In this document: one piece after another, positions 35,194 to 47,154 of the stretch
Layout of the letters: every line of letters starts with the position of its first letter
Position numbering within the stretch: position 1 is the first letter of the stretch
From: Paludibacterium yongneupense DSM 18731
GTDB lineage: Bacteria; Pseudomonadota; Gammaproteobacteria; Burkholderiales; Chromobacteriaceae
Direction: 5' to 3'
Length of the DNA: 52,933 nt
NCBI RefSeq assembly: GCF_000422925.1
Contig: NZ_AUGZ01000031.1
Location: forward strand, 1-52,933
Made by a program: the position numbers and the translations under genes
The notes under the pieces: generated by a model
What the model was told of the DNA's origin: nothing
The model's input: only the letters and a program-made list of their open reading frames with translations
Database searches by the model: none

Positions 35194-35472
35194 TCAGAGG
35201 TGGATGCCGAGCATCTCGCCCAGCGGTTCGGCCAGATCACGGTAGTGAGCTCTGTGGTCGAATACCCCGAGCAGCCCGGGAAACGAATCCGGAGCCTGGA
35301 ATATCTGGCGCGCCTTGCGTGACGTCAGCCGGTGCATGCGCAGGATGCGGCCATCCCAATGCACGAGCCTGGGCTCCTCGACCTCCAGCAGAACATCCAG
35401 AATCTGGTGGATGTTCTCTATCACCACCAGTTTACTGCGGGTACTGCCCTCAGTTCTTGTCACGACTGCCAT
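35194..35472 (-). CDS. Small protein of unknown function
   Basis: The 92-residue product is not recognised. It has mixed charged and hydrophobic residues, no signal peptide, no membrane segment and no cysteine (for example VVIENIHQILDVLLEVEEPRLVHWDGRILRMHR). That it is a gene is supported by GGGAG spaced correctly before the ATG at 35472 and by an AT-rich promoter-like region with a perfect dyad just upstream. It is transcribed toward rlmH. The frame could begin 18 bases earlier at a TTG. Confidence 0.6.
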   Translation of the reverse strand: MAVVTRTEGSTRSKLVVIENIHQILDVLLEVEEPRLVHWDGRILRMHRLTSRKARQIFQAPDSFPGLLGVFDHRAHYRDLAEPLGEMLGIHL

Positions 35473-35503
35473 GGTATACTCTCCCGCCAATTGTCATCAA
35501 TTG

Positions 35504-35521
35504 TTGTTATACTTATAACAA
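35504..35521. promoter_or_regulatory. AT-rich dyad upstream of the small unknown gene
   Basis: TTGTTATA-CT-TATAACAA is a perfect 8-bp-arm dyad 32 bases before the start codon, flanked by further TTAACAATT and AATTGTT elements. This island differs sharply in composition from the surrounding GC-rich DNA and probably combines the promoter with an operator. Confidence 0.5.
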
Positions 35522-35666
35522 ATTATTAACAATTTTAAATGGGAGCACGCTGCCTGACAAGTCGATAGCATCGACAAGCGGCAGGGGAAAATACGCTGAT
35601 TGATGTAGGAAACATCCGACGCGACTGAGGCCGCGCCGGACTTCGGGATGACGGAAAAGAACGCTA

Positions 35667-36674
35667 TCAGGCGGCGGCGAGGCGCAGGGCGAGATTGCGG
35701 AGATTCTGCCACGGTTCGCCCGCAGCAATGCCCTTGATTTGCTGATCGATAACGGCGCAATCGCGAAGCGCCTGCATCAGGCGGCGCGGACCGATACGCC
35801 GCAGCGCAGGTTCGGCCAGACGCTGCTTGTCGCCCCACAACCGCAACTCACGCGTCAGGTCGCGGCTGTTGCGTCCATCCTTCAGCCCCTGCCTGAGTTT
35901 GAGCAACATGCGGATATCTTCGCTGAACGACCACAACACCAGCACCGGTGCCTCGCCTTCGGCTTCCAGCCCTTCGAGCATGCGCGACACGCGCGCGGCA
36001 TCGCCGGCCAGCCAGCCGGTGGACAGATGAAACACATCAAAGCGGGCGACATTGGCGACAGCCTGCTGCAGCTCGGCCAGCGACAACTCGCCGGCCGGGA
36101 ACAGCAAAGCCAGTTTGTCTATCTCCTGACGGGCCGCCAGCAAATTGCCTTCGACCCGGTCGACGAAATAACCGAGCGCTTCGGCGCTCAGCGTCTGCCC
36201 CTGAGCCTTGCAGCGCCGGACGATCCATGCAGGGAGTTCGGCGCGCCCGACCGGCGCGGCATGAAACACGACCGCGGCTTTCTCCAGCGCCTGAAACCAC
36301 TTGCTCTGCTGCTGGGCACGTTCGAGCTTGGGCAGCAGCACCAGCGCGATCGTGTCTTCCGGCGGCGCCGCTGCCAGGCGCTGCAGCGCCTCGCCGCCTT
36401 CGGTACCGGGCTTGCCGCCCGGAATACGCAATTCAAGCAGCTTGCGGCTGGCAAACAGCGACACGCTGGTCATCGCATCGGTCAGCTGCGACCAGTCGAA
36501 GCCGGATTCGACGCTGAGGACCTCGCGCTCGGAGTAGCCCTGCTCGCCTGCGACGCGGCGGATGGCATCGGCCGCCTCGAGCGCCAGCAAGGCTTCTTCC
36601 CCATGAATCAGGTACAGCGGGGCGAGCCCGCGTCCGAGCGCCGTGCTCAGTGCATCAGGGCTTAACGACGGCAT
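35667..36674 (-). CDS. holA: DNA polymerase III subunit delta
   Basis: The 335-residue clamp-loader subunit opens the beta clamp. It has the family start PLYLIHGEEALLALEAADAIR, then SLFASRKLLELRIPGGKPG, the domain II WIVRRCKAQGQTLSAEAL region and the C-terminal VLWSFSEDIRMLLKLRQ. The ATG at 36674 lies inside the 3' end of lptE (20-base overlap), the conserved lptE-holA coupling; a GTG 9 bases earlier is also possible. Confidence 0.95.
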   Translation of the reverse strand: MPSLSPDALSTALGRGLAPLYLIHGEEALLALEAADAIRRVAGEQGYSEREVLSVESGFDWSQLTDAMTSVSLFASRKLLELRIPGGKPGTEGGEALQRLAAAPPEDTIALVLLPKLERAQQQSKWFQALEKAAVVFHAAPVGRAELPAWIVRRCKAQGQTLSAEALGYFVDRVEGNLLAARQEIDKLALLFPAGELSLAELQQAVANVARFDVFHLSTGWLAGDAARVSRMLEGLEAEGEAPVLVLWSFSEDIRMLLKLRQGLKDGRNSRDLTRELRLWGDKQRLAEPALRRIGPRRLMQALRDCAVIDQQIKGIAAGEPWQNLRNLALRLAAA

Positions 36675-37194
36675 GGGGGCCACTGGCGTCGGCAGAAGCC
36701 TGCGGCTTCAGCGCCTGCATGCGATACACCACCAGGCGGGCGGTGTCGACGTGCATATCGTTCCATAGCATGGCCTCTTCCTGCGCCTTGCCCAGTACGT
36801 CAGAGTCGGAGTAGGTCATCGAGCGGTGCGAATTCAGGGTGATCGGCATCTGTTCCTGCCCGAACAGGGTCACGTTGAACACGATACGATAGCTGAGCAT
36901 GTACTCGTTGGCCTTGCCCGACTTGTCGATGGTAGACAACTGGCGCGACTGCTGCTCGTCGGTAAAGGTCAGCACGGCATCGGCCTTGCTCGGCGAATCG
37001 ACCAGGGTCACGCGCGGATCGACCATCAGCATCTTGCGCAGCGCATCGGACGAGCCGGTGGTGCGCCCGCCGATATACAAGGTCTTGAACGACAGCGGCT
37101 TCAGCTCGCCGCCGATGCCGCGCAAGTGAAATCCGCACGCGCTCAACGTCAGCACCAGCAGCAGGGAAACAAGCCAAGCAAAATGTCGGGTCAT
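36655..37194 (-). CDS. lptE: LPS-assembly lipoprotein LptE
   Basis: The 179-residue lipoprotein plugs the LptD barrel and helps deliver LPS to the cell surface. The signal peptide ends in a lipobox, LTLSAC, with Cys20 as the lipidated residue, followed by GFHLRGIGG, typical of LptE. I choose the ATG at 37194, which is spaced correctly from AAAGGT; the ATG at 37200 would be too close. It lies between leuS and holA as in other proteobacteria. Confidence 0.94.
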   Translation of the reverse strand: MTRHFAWLVSLLLVLTLSACGFHLRGIGGELKPLSFKTLYIGGRTTGSSDALRKMLMVDPRVTLVDSPSKADAVLTFTDEQQSRQLSTIDKSGKANEYMLSYRIVFNVTLFGQEQMPITLNSHRSMTYSDSDVLGKAQEEAMLWNDMHVDTARLVVYRMQALKPQASADASGPHAVVKP

Positions 37195-37258
37195 GTACAT
37201 TACCTTTTAAGAAACGGCCGGCGATGCTTTCGCCGGCCGATGGCAGGGCGTAGTGCGA

Positions 37259-41012
<3,754 letters not shown>

Positions 41013-41032
41013 GGACCGGGCGTGACGTCGAT

Positions 41033-41617
41033 TCAGCGGGATGAAAACCGTTGCCGACCCGACTCGGTCAGCAGCCAGTCCAGACGCGCGTCCCAGGCTT
41101 CACGCGGAACCCGTTCGACACGTTGGCAATCGAAACCGACGCCGACGAGCCAGGGTCCCCGGCGGCGGCCGCGCCGGCAATAGGCGAGCGAGGTATCGTA
41201 ATAGCCTCCGCCCTGTCCGAGGCGAAAGCCCTCGGCGTCGACGCCGAGCAAGGGCATGAACAACACGTCCAGAGACTCGGCCCGCAGGACCGGCCCCTCG
41301 CATTCGACCAGGCCGTAGCGCGGTTCGCGGTACCAGCGCGCATCGGCCTCGAGCCGGCTGAACCACAAGCGTCGTCCGCGGGCAGGGATAGTCGGCAGAT
41401 ACACTTCGGCCCGGCGGCGGACGGCGGCGGCAAGCAATAACGAGAGATCGAGTTCGGAGGCGGAAGCGAGATAGAGACCGATGCGCCGCCCGGGAGCCAG
41501 CCAGCGCTGGGCTAGTATGGCAATGCGCCGTTCGGCGCGACGGCGCTGATCCGGGCTCAGCTGCGCCCTGGCGCGACGGATGAGGCGCCGCAGCGCGATC
41601 TTGTCATCAGGAGTCAT
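41033..41617 (-). CDS. 5-formyltetrahydrofolate cyclo-ligase
   Basis: The 194-residue protein converts 5-formyl-THF to 5,10-methenyl-THF with ATP. The family motifs are KIALRRLIRRARAQLSPDQR, IGLYLASASELDL, the ATP-binding LVECEGPVL and the strongly conserved GFRLGQGGGYYDTSLA. The start at 41617 gives the normal length; the frame upstream runs through 6S RNA and is not coding. The 6S RNA gene lies immediately upstream on the same strand, as with ygfA in E. coli. Confidence 0.93.
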   Translation of the reverse strand: MTPDDKIALRRLIRRARAQLSPDQRRRAERRIAILAQRWLAPGRRIGLYLASASELDLSLLLAAAVRRRAEVYLPTIPARGRRLWFSRLEADARWYREPRYGLVECEGPVLRAESLDVLFMPLLGVDAEGFRLGQGGGYYDTSLAYCRRGRRRGPWLVGVGFDCQRVERVPREAWDARLDWLLTESGRQRFSSR

Positions 41618-41633
41618 GACCGGAAGGGGGGAA

Positions 41634-41811
41634 CCCCCGCGAGTGCCGTTCGGGCAAAATTCGCTTGAACCCTGTCTCCAGGGGGTCGCCTGCCACATAC
41701 TTCGGGCACATCCGACGAGGGACGCGCGCACCCGTACGCTTAAAGCCAGCAACCAAAACGAACGCATTGGTTCAAAGAAATTTTTGAGCCGTCACGAACA
41801 CCGCAGGGGAT
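41634..41811 (-). ncRNA. ssrS: 6S RNA
   Basis: This 178-nt minus-strand region between zapA and the cyclo-ligase gene is the standard place of 6S RNA. The ends pair: 5' CCCCTGCGGTGTTCGTGACGG with 3' CGAACGGCACTCGCGGGGG (CCCC, GCG, GTG and TTCG match in order). The 5' GGTGTTCG and the inner CTTTGAACC and GGGTTCAAG elements resemble other betaproteobacterial 6S RNAs. It mimics an open promoter and holds sigma70 RNA polymerase in stationary phase. Ends are approximate, and processing with the cyclo-ligase mRNA is likely. Confidence 0.85.
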
Positions 41812-41836
41812 AAACCTGTGATGGCAAGCCCCTGAT

Positions 41837-42148
41837 TCAGAACAGGGCCTGCTGACTTTCGCTCAGCGCCTTGTCGGCCGCCTCGCTCATACCTCGTATT
41901 CTACGTTGAAATGCCGCCATCTCCAAGCCCTCTCCCACTTTTGTGCGCAGCAGGTCATGGGCGATGTTCAGCGCCGCCATAATGGCGATCTTGTCGGCGT
42001 CGACCACCTTGCCCTGGGTCTGGATGGTGGACATCTTTTCTTCGAGAAGATGCACCGCTTCGAGCAGCGTTTCCTGCTCGTCGGCCGGTGTTCCTATGGT
42101 GAAGTGCCGCCCCAGAAGGGCGATATCCACCTGCACTATCTCGCTCAT
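41837..42148 (-). CDS. zapA: Cell division protein ZapA
   Basis: The 103-residue protein stabilises FtsZ bundles. It begins VQVDIALLGRHFTIGTPADEQETLLEAVHLLEEKM, the ZapA globular head, followed by KIAIMAALNIAHDLL and a C-terminal coiled-coil. Its ATG overlaps the stop of the preceding gene by 4 bases (ATGA), so the two are translationally coupled. 6S RNA follows downstream. Confidence 0.95.
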   Translation of the reverse strand: MSEIVQVDIALLGRHFTIGTPADEQETLLEAVHLLEEKMSTIQTQGKVVDADKIAIMAALNIAHDLLRTKVGEGLEMAAFQRRIRGMSEAADKALSESQQALF

Positions 42149-42354
42149 GCCTCGTCTTCCTCCGCCGCGGGCAGACGCGCAATCAGCGTCGACACCCGGG
42201 TCTTGGTTTCTTCCAGGCGGAAACGAAGCTCGGCATTCTCGCGCAAGGCCTGTCCCAGCGCCTCGGCCAGCCGGCCGCTCTGCCCCTCCATCTCCTTGAG
42301 CCGCGCGACCAGACCAGCAACCCGCGTTTCAAGATATTCCAATTCTTTGTCCAT
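42145..42354 (-). CDS. Small coiled-coil protein, ZapB-like (TIGR02449-type)
   Basis: The 69-residue protein is nearly all coiled-coil (MDKELEYLETRVAGLVARLKEMEGQ, then RENAELRFRLEETKTRVSTLIARLP). Small proteins of this type regularly precede zapA in gamma- and betaproteobacteria and are thought to be ZapB-like division factors. The ATG at 42354 is preferred over one 18 bases earlier by alignment with the coiled-coil start. Function is inferred from context and form only. Confidence 0.82.
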   Translation of the reverse strand: MDKELEYLETRVAGLVARLKEMEGQSGRLAEALGQALRENAELRFRLEETKTRVSTLIARLPAAEEDEA

Positions 42355-42375
42355 GGCTGCGAGGATAGCCAACGC

Positions 42376-43254
42376 TCACCGGGGCGTCAAACCCAGCCGC
42401 ACCCGGGCTGTGTCCAGCGCGGTACACACGGCAGCGGCACCCTCGACCAGACGCGGCCCCGGACGACTGGTCACGTCGGCGGGAACGACAAAGCGCGTCT
42501 TGCCCGCGACCGCGGGAAGGCGAGGATAGCGGTCCCAGATACTCAGCGCGGCGGCGTCCCCCGACAGGATCACCTGTGGCGACGCCTCCAGCACGGCTTC
42601 GGTCCCGACCTGCGGCGCAGGCATGGGCAAACCCCCGAAGACATTGCGGCCACCGCAGAGATGAATCAGGGTTCCCACAAAGCTCTTGTCGCTCACCGTG
42701 AACAGCGGAGCGGGACTCACCTGAAAAAAGACACGCAGCGGCGCGCGCCCCGCGTAGCGCTGCTCGAGCCCGGCCAGACGCTGGCGGTATGCAGCCGCGG
42801 CCCGTCCGGCTTCGGCTTCGTGTCCGGTCAAGCGGCCCAGGGCCAGGATTTCGCGCGCCACATCGTCCAGTTGCACGGGGTGGCTGATGAAAACGGCGAC
42901 GCCGTGCTGCCGCAAGCGATCGATGTCGCGGGAGGCGGCGCCATCCGGCCACGCGACGACCAGATCGGGACGCAAGCGCCACACCGCCTCCAGGCTGACG
43001 CCGCTCAGCCCGCCGACGCGGGGCAAGGCGCGCGCCGCCGACGGGTAATCGCTGTAATCCACCGTTGCCGCCATGGCGGCGCCGGCACCGGCAGCATAGA
43101 CCAGCTCGGTCGCATGCGGCGCCAGGGTAACGATGCGCATCGCCGGATGCGGCAGGCTCACGCGCAGCCCCGCGCCATCGACGGCCGCGACTTCAGCCCA
43201 CGCCGGCATGGCGGCGAGCAAGGTCAGCACGAGGCCTGAGCAGGCCGTTTTCAT
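42376..43254 (-). CDS. btuF: Vitamin B12 periplasmic binding protein BtuF
   Basis: The 292-residue product has a signal peptide (about 1-18, ending AMPAWAE) and a class III periplasmic binding fold: RIVTLAPHATELVYAAGAG, then LPRVGGLSGVSLEAVWRLRPDLVVAWPDG, and GGRNVFGGLPMPAPQVGTEAVLEASPQVIL. It hands cobalamin to an inner membrane ABC transporter; btuC and btuD are not in the window. The ATG at 43254 follows GGAGGG and overlaps the cobU stop by 4 bases. Confidence 0.9.
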   Translation of the reverse strand: MKTACSGLVLTLLAAMPAWAEVAAVDGAGLRVSLPHPAMRIVTLAPHATELVYAAGAGAAMAATVDYSDYPSAARALPRVGGLSGVSLEAVWRLRPDLVVAWPDGAASRDIDRLRQHGVAVFISHPVQLDDVAREILALGRLTGHEAEAGRAAAAYRQRLAGLEQRYAGRAPLRVFFQVSPAPLFTVSDKSFVGTLIHLCGGRNVFGGLPMPAPQVGTEAVLEASPQVILSGDAAALSIWDRYPRLPAVAGKTRFVVPADVTSRPGPRLVEGAAAVCTALDTARVRLGLTPR

Positions 43255-43787
43255 CGCCGGCCCTCCACGCGTTTCAAGGCGAGCGGCAAACCGCAGGCCA
43301 CCAGGGTCACCTCGTCGCTCACGGCCGCCAGGGTCTGGTTGAGGCGCCCCAGTTCGTCGACGAAACGACGCGTTACCTGTTGCGCCGGCACCACGCCCCA
43401 ACCGACCTCGTTGGTCACCAGCACGATCCCTCCCGCCAGCAACGGCAGCGTCGTCGTCAGCTCGGTGCAGGCTGCGGCAAAGGCCTCCGCGTCAAAAACG
43501 TCGGCGCGGTCGAAAAACCGCATCAGCCACATCCCGAGACAATCGACCAACATCAACCCGTCCGCGCGGGCGTGCTCTTGCAGCGCGCCAGCCAGATCGC
43601 GCCCGGCATCCACCTGTTGCCACTGCGCGGGACGCCGCGCACGGTGATGGTCGACCCGCGCAGCGAACTCGGCGTCGAAGACTTCGGCCGTCGCCACGTA
43701 GCAGACCGGACCGCGGTGCGCGAGCAGCTGCTGCTCGGCCCAGCGGCTCTTGCCCGAACGCGCGCCGCCAGTGACCAGATGGATCAT
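43251..43787 (-). CDS. cobU: Adenosylcobinamide kinase / phosphate guanylyltransferase
   Basis: The 178-residue enzyme phosphorylates adenosylcobinamide and adds GMP in nucleotide loop assembly. It has the P-loop LVTGGARSGKSRWAEQ, the conserved VCYVATAE, HHRARRP and VLVTNEVGWGVVP. It lies between btuB and btuF behind the cobalamin riboswitch; its ribosome binding site is just past the btuB stop. Confidence 0.96.
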   Translation of the reverse strand: MIHLVTGGARSGKSRWAEQQLLAHRGPVCYVATAEVFDAEFAARVDHHRARRPAQWQQVDAGRDLAGALQEHARADGLMLVDCLGMWLMRFFDRADVFDAEAFAAACTELTTTLPLLAGGIVLVTNEVGWGVVPAQQVTRRFVDELGRLNQTLAAVSDEVTLVACGLPLALKRVEGRR

Positions 43788-43793
43788 TTCGCC

Positions 43794-45650
43794 TTACTCC
43801 GATTGGTAACGCACGCCGAGGAACCAGCCGCGGCCGCCGCTGCTATAACCGCTCACCGTCTGGTAATCGCTGGCGAACAGATTGCTGATGCGCGCGTTTG
43901 CGCTCCAGCGCTTGCTCAGCGGGTAGTCGACGAAGAGGTTGGTCACCGCATAGCCCGGCAGGCGCACGGTATTGGCGGCGTCGTCATAGCGCGCGCCGGA
44001 CAGCGTCTCTTCCATCCCCACCGTCGCACGACCGAGCGGATGGCTCGCGCTGAACGCCGCCGTCATGCGCGCACGCTGCGCGAGACGCAGACCGGTGTCG
44101 GTGTCGCGTGCGTTCTGCGCGGTCGCCGTCGCCGTGAGGTCGAAACCCGCCCAGGTAGCGGATGCGGCGAACGTCACGCCATCGACGGCGGCATGATTGA
44201 CATTGCTCGGCGAATGCACGCCATTTGCATCCAGCGTGGTCGCGATCAGATTGTCGATGCGATTATGAAATGCGGTCACGCTGGCCAGGTAACCGGCGCG
44301 CCTATAGCTTACCGCCAACTCGCCGTTATACGCGGTTTCCGGTTTCAGATTGGCGTTTCCCTGATAGGCATAGCCGTAATACGAGGAATACGGTGCGTAA
44401 AGGTCGTTGAAGGTGGGGGCCTTGTACGCCGTCCCGAATGCGCCACGGGCAAGCCAGCCTTCGGCGAAGCGATAGCCGTAGGCGAGCAGTTCGGTCGTCT
44501 TGCTGCCGAACTGCGAATCGGCATCGTTGCGAACACTGGCCTGCAGCAGATTGCGCCCGATCTCGCCCTGATAGCCGGCGAACACGGCCTTGCCGCTGCG
44601 CGAATCGCGCGTCAGCAGGGACGACGTATCCACATATTGCTCGGTGTCGCTGACGCCGGCCAGCACGGTGCCGAACGAGGTCTTGAAGGTGTTCTCCCAC
44701 GTCCATTCGTTCTGTGTGGTCTGGTACAGGCCAATCGACGTCGTCATGTCGGCCTTGTTGAAATTGTTCTGCAGATCCTCGGTGCGCGCAAACCGCAGGC
44801 TGCTGCTCCAGACCTCGCTCAGCCGGTTGCGGCTCTCCAGCGTTTGCCCGCTCAAGCGCACTTTTTCCTGGTCTTGCTCGGTGCTGGAACCGGCATAGTC
44901 GTTGCGCGCAAAACTCTGGAACAGACGCAGACTCAGATCATGCCCCGGCGCCAGCGTTTGCGTCACGTTGACGGAGTACGCCTGGTCGTTATAGGCATCG
45001 GCTTGCGAATTGTAGCCGTAGGCATTGTTCGGTGCCGTCGCCGGATAACCGTCGCTGTTCTCGCTGCTGACGGTGACGCTATAGGCCGTGGCATCGATCT
45101 TGCCGGCAGCCGACAACGCGCTCTTCAAGGTTCCGTGGTCACCCATGCCCAGGCTCGCGGACCACTGCGCAGCGGAGCGTCCTTCGCGCGTAAAGATCTG
45201 TATCACGCCACCGATGGCATCCGCACCATAGACACTGGAAACCGGCCCGCGCACGATTTCGATGCGTTCGATCTGATCGAGCGGCAGATACTGCAAGGAC
45301 GTGGTGTTGGTGGTGGCGGAAACGATGCGTACGCCATCGAGCAGCACGACGGTATGGTTGGTGTTCGCGCCGCGCAAGGAGATGCCGACTCCCTGCCCCG
45401 GCCCGCCATAGGCGGCGATTTCAACACCGGGCTGACGCGCCAGCAGTTGCGACAGCGAGGTCGCTCCCGCTTGTTCGATTTCTTCGCGCGTGACCACGGT
45501 CACGTCGGACAGGGTATTGGTTATCGGTTCCGCCATGCGCGTGGCCGTGACAATGATATCGTCGGCCTTGAACTGCGGCAGGGAATCGGCAACGGCCGCG
45601 CTGGCGCATGCCAGAGCGCACAGCCCGGCCAGAGGTTTAAAAATGAACAA
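43794..45650 (-). CDS. btuB: TonB-dependent vitamin B12 outer membrane receptor
   Basis: The 618-residue product (E. coli BtuB has 614) starts with a signal peptide, LFIFKPLAGLCALACASAAVA. A TonB box-like DDIIVTATRMAEP precedes the plug (about 35-145, with LLARQPGVEI and SLRGANTNHTVVLLDGVRI, and IEIVRGPVSSVYGADAIGGV). The 22-stranded barrel ends in SGGRGWFLGVRYQSE. No ATG is available: the best start is TTG at 45650 behind AAGGAG, with GTG at 45659 as the alternative. It is the first gene behind the cobalamin riboswitch. Confidence 0.93.
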   Translation of the reverse strand: MFIFKPLAGLCALACASAAVADSLPQFKADDIIVTATRMAEPITNTLSDVTVVTREEIEQAGATSLSQLLARQPGVEIAAYGGPGQGVGISLRGANTNHTVVLLDGVRIVSATTNTTSLQYLPLDQIERIEIVRGPVSSVYGADAIGGVIQIFTREGRSAAQWSASLGMGDHGTLKSALSAAGKIDATAYSVTVSSENSDGYPATAPNNAYGYNSQADAYNDQAYSVNVTQTLAPGHDLSLRLFQSFARNDYAGSSTEQDQEKVRLSGQTLESRNRLSEVWSSSLRFARTEDLQNNFNKADMTTSIGLYQTTQNEWTWENTFKTSFGTVLAGVSDTEQYVDTSSLLTRDSRSGKAVFAGYQGEIGRNLLQASVRNDADSQFGSKTTELLAYGYRFAEGWLARGAFGTAYKAPTFNDLYAPYSSYYGYAYQGNANLKPETAYNGELAVSYRRAGYLASVTAFHNRIDNLIATTLDANGVHSPSNVNHAAVDGVTFAASATWAGFDLTATATAQNARDTDTGLRLAQRARMTAAFSASHPLGRATVGMEETLSGARYDDAANTVRLPGYAVTNLFVDYPLSKRWSANARISNLFASDYQTVSGYSSGGRGWFLGVRYQSE

Positions 45651-45767
45651 CTTGAACACACTCCTTGGATTCGACACCGGGTAAAGGAGTGCGAGACGGC
45701 ATTTCACTACATCAGGACGTGCGATAGAGACGCAGTCTGTTGCAATCGCCTCCCCGCGATACTCCAG

Positions 45768-45990
45768 CAGATGCGCAGGCCGGTCTCCGGGCTCGGCCTT
45801 GCGGATATCGCGCCTTCCCACCCGCAGCATCCGGAACCGACAGCTGTTCCGGCGCCCACGTCGAGCAGTGGCCAATGCGAACCCGGGCGCCTGGCGGCGC
45901 CGGACCTTACCGTTGCGGGGGCAGCGCCGGCATCGCACCGGCTTCCCGTTTAACCTGCCGCCCCGAAAGGGCGGGCAGGCACCTGCATGG
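45768..45990 (-). promoter_or_regulatory. Cobalamin (AdoCbl) riboswitch
   Basis: On the minus strand, the leader of btuB has the conserved core GGGAAGCCGGTGCGATGCCGG, CGCTGCCCCCGCAACGG and the distal GCCCGGAGACCGGCCTG block. The first stem starts at GGTGCCTGCCCGCC. It should shut off btuB-cobU-btuF when cobalamin is plentiful. Ends are estimated. No copy is seen for the divergent cobT-cobC-cobS genes. Confidence 0.95.
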
Positions 45991-46104
45991 CTGATTATAA
46001 CGAATCGGCCGCAGCAACGCCCGGCCTATCCCGCTTCGCGGCGCGCGCCTCCACACCGATGCCGATGTTGCCGCCCTTCCGCGTTTGGCTTAAGGTCTTA
46101 CCCC

Positions 46105-47154
46105 ATGACGACATATACTCCCCCCCGGATCGCGGCGCCGGATGCGCACGCCGCCAATGCCGCCCTGGCCCGCCAGGGTGTTTTGACCAAGCCGGCCGGC
46201 AGTCTCGGCCAACTCGAAGCACTCGCCTGCCGTTTTGCCGGCTGGCAGGGACGCGAGCGTCCGGGCGCACTCAAGCCGGCGATTACTGTTTTCGCCGCAG
46301 ACCACGGCGTGACCGTCGAAGGCGTATCGGCCTTTCCGGCCAGCGTAACCGGTCAGATGGTGCAAAATTTCGTCGCCGGCGGCGCCGCCATCTGCGTGCT
46401 CGCACGCCAGATCGACGCCCGCCTCGAAATCATCGACTGTGGAGTCGCCTCGGACATGTCGGCGCTGCCGGTCACCCATGCCCGCATCGCCGCCGGCAGC
46501 GGCAATCTGCGCCGTGAAGCCGCGATGAGCACGGAACAGGCATCCACCGCGCTGGCAATCGGGCGTGATGCGGCCCGCCGCGCGATCGCGGACGGCGCGA
46601 CCCTGCTGATCGCGGGCGAGATGGGCATAGGCAATACCACACCGTCGGCCGCGCTGATCTGCCGTCTCACCGGCCACACCCCGGCCACCATTGTCGGACG
46701 CGGCACCGGTGTCGACGACGCGGGACTCGCGCTCAAGACCCGGGTCATCGCCGATGCCCTGCTCCGCATAGCGGACCGCGAACTCGACGGCATCGCGCTG
46801 CTGGCCGAAATCGGCGGTTTCGAAATCGGCGCGATGGCCGGCTACTACCTCGAAGCGGCGGCGCAAGGCGTGCCGGTGCTGATCGATGGCTTCATCTCGA
46901 GCGCGGCGGCCCTGAGTGCGGCAGCGATCGTTCCCGCCAGCCGCGACTGGATGCTGGCCAGCCATGTTTCGCAGGAAACCGGTCATCGTCTGGCGCTCGA
47001 AGCGCTCGAACTGCAGCCCTTGGTCGATCTCGGGCTGCGCCTGGGCGAGGGCTCGGGGGCTGCGATCTGCGTTCCGCTGCTGCAGCTCGCCATCGCCGTG
47101 CACGACGGCATGGCGACCTTCGCCGAAGCGGGCGTATCCGGCAAAACGGAATGA
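46105..47154 (+). CDS. cobT: Nicotinate-nucleotide-dimethylbenzimidazole phosphoribosyltransferase
   Basis: The 349-residue enzyme activates the lower ligand base as alpha-ribazole 5'-phosphate. Motifs are LTKPAGSLGQLEALACRFAGWQG, FAADHGVTVEGVSAFPASVTGQMVQNF, AGEMGIGNTTPSAAL, VGRGTGVDD and the C-terminal LGEGSGAAICVPLL with the catalytic Glu. The ATG at 46105 follows AAGG. The frame upstream is open across the riboswitch antisense but not conserved. It overlaps cobC by 4 bases. Confidence 0.97.
   Translation: MTTYTPPRIAAPDAHAANAALARQGVLTKPAGSLGQLEALACRFAGWQGRERPGALKPAITVFAADHGVTVEGVSAFPASVTGQMVQNFVAGGAAICVLARQIDARLEIIDCGVASDMSALPVTHARIAAGSGNLRREAAMSTEQASTALAIGRDAARRAIADGATLLIAGEMGIGNTTPSAALICRLTGHTPATIVGRGTGVDDAGLALKTRVIADALLRIADRELDGIALLAEIGGFEIGAMAGYYLEAAAQGVPVLIDGFISSAAALSAAAIVPASRDWMLASHVSQETGHRLALEALELQPLVDLGLRLGEGSGAAICVPLLQLAIAVHDGMATFAEAGVSGKTE

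Noticed and set aside
41618-41767. N-terminal extension of the cyclo-ligase
   Set aside because: The extension translates the 6S RNA region; the conserved protein begins at 41617.
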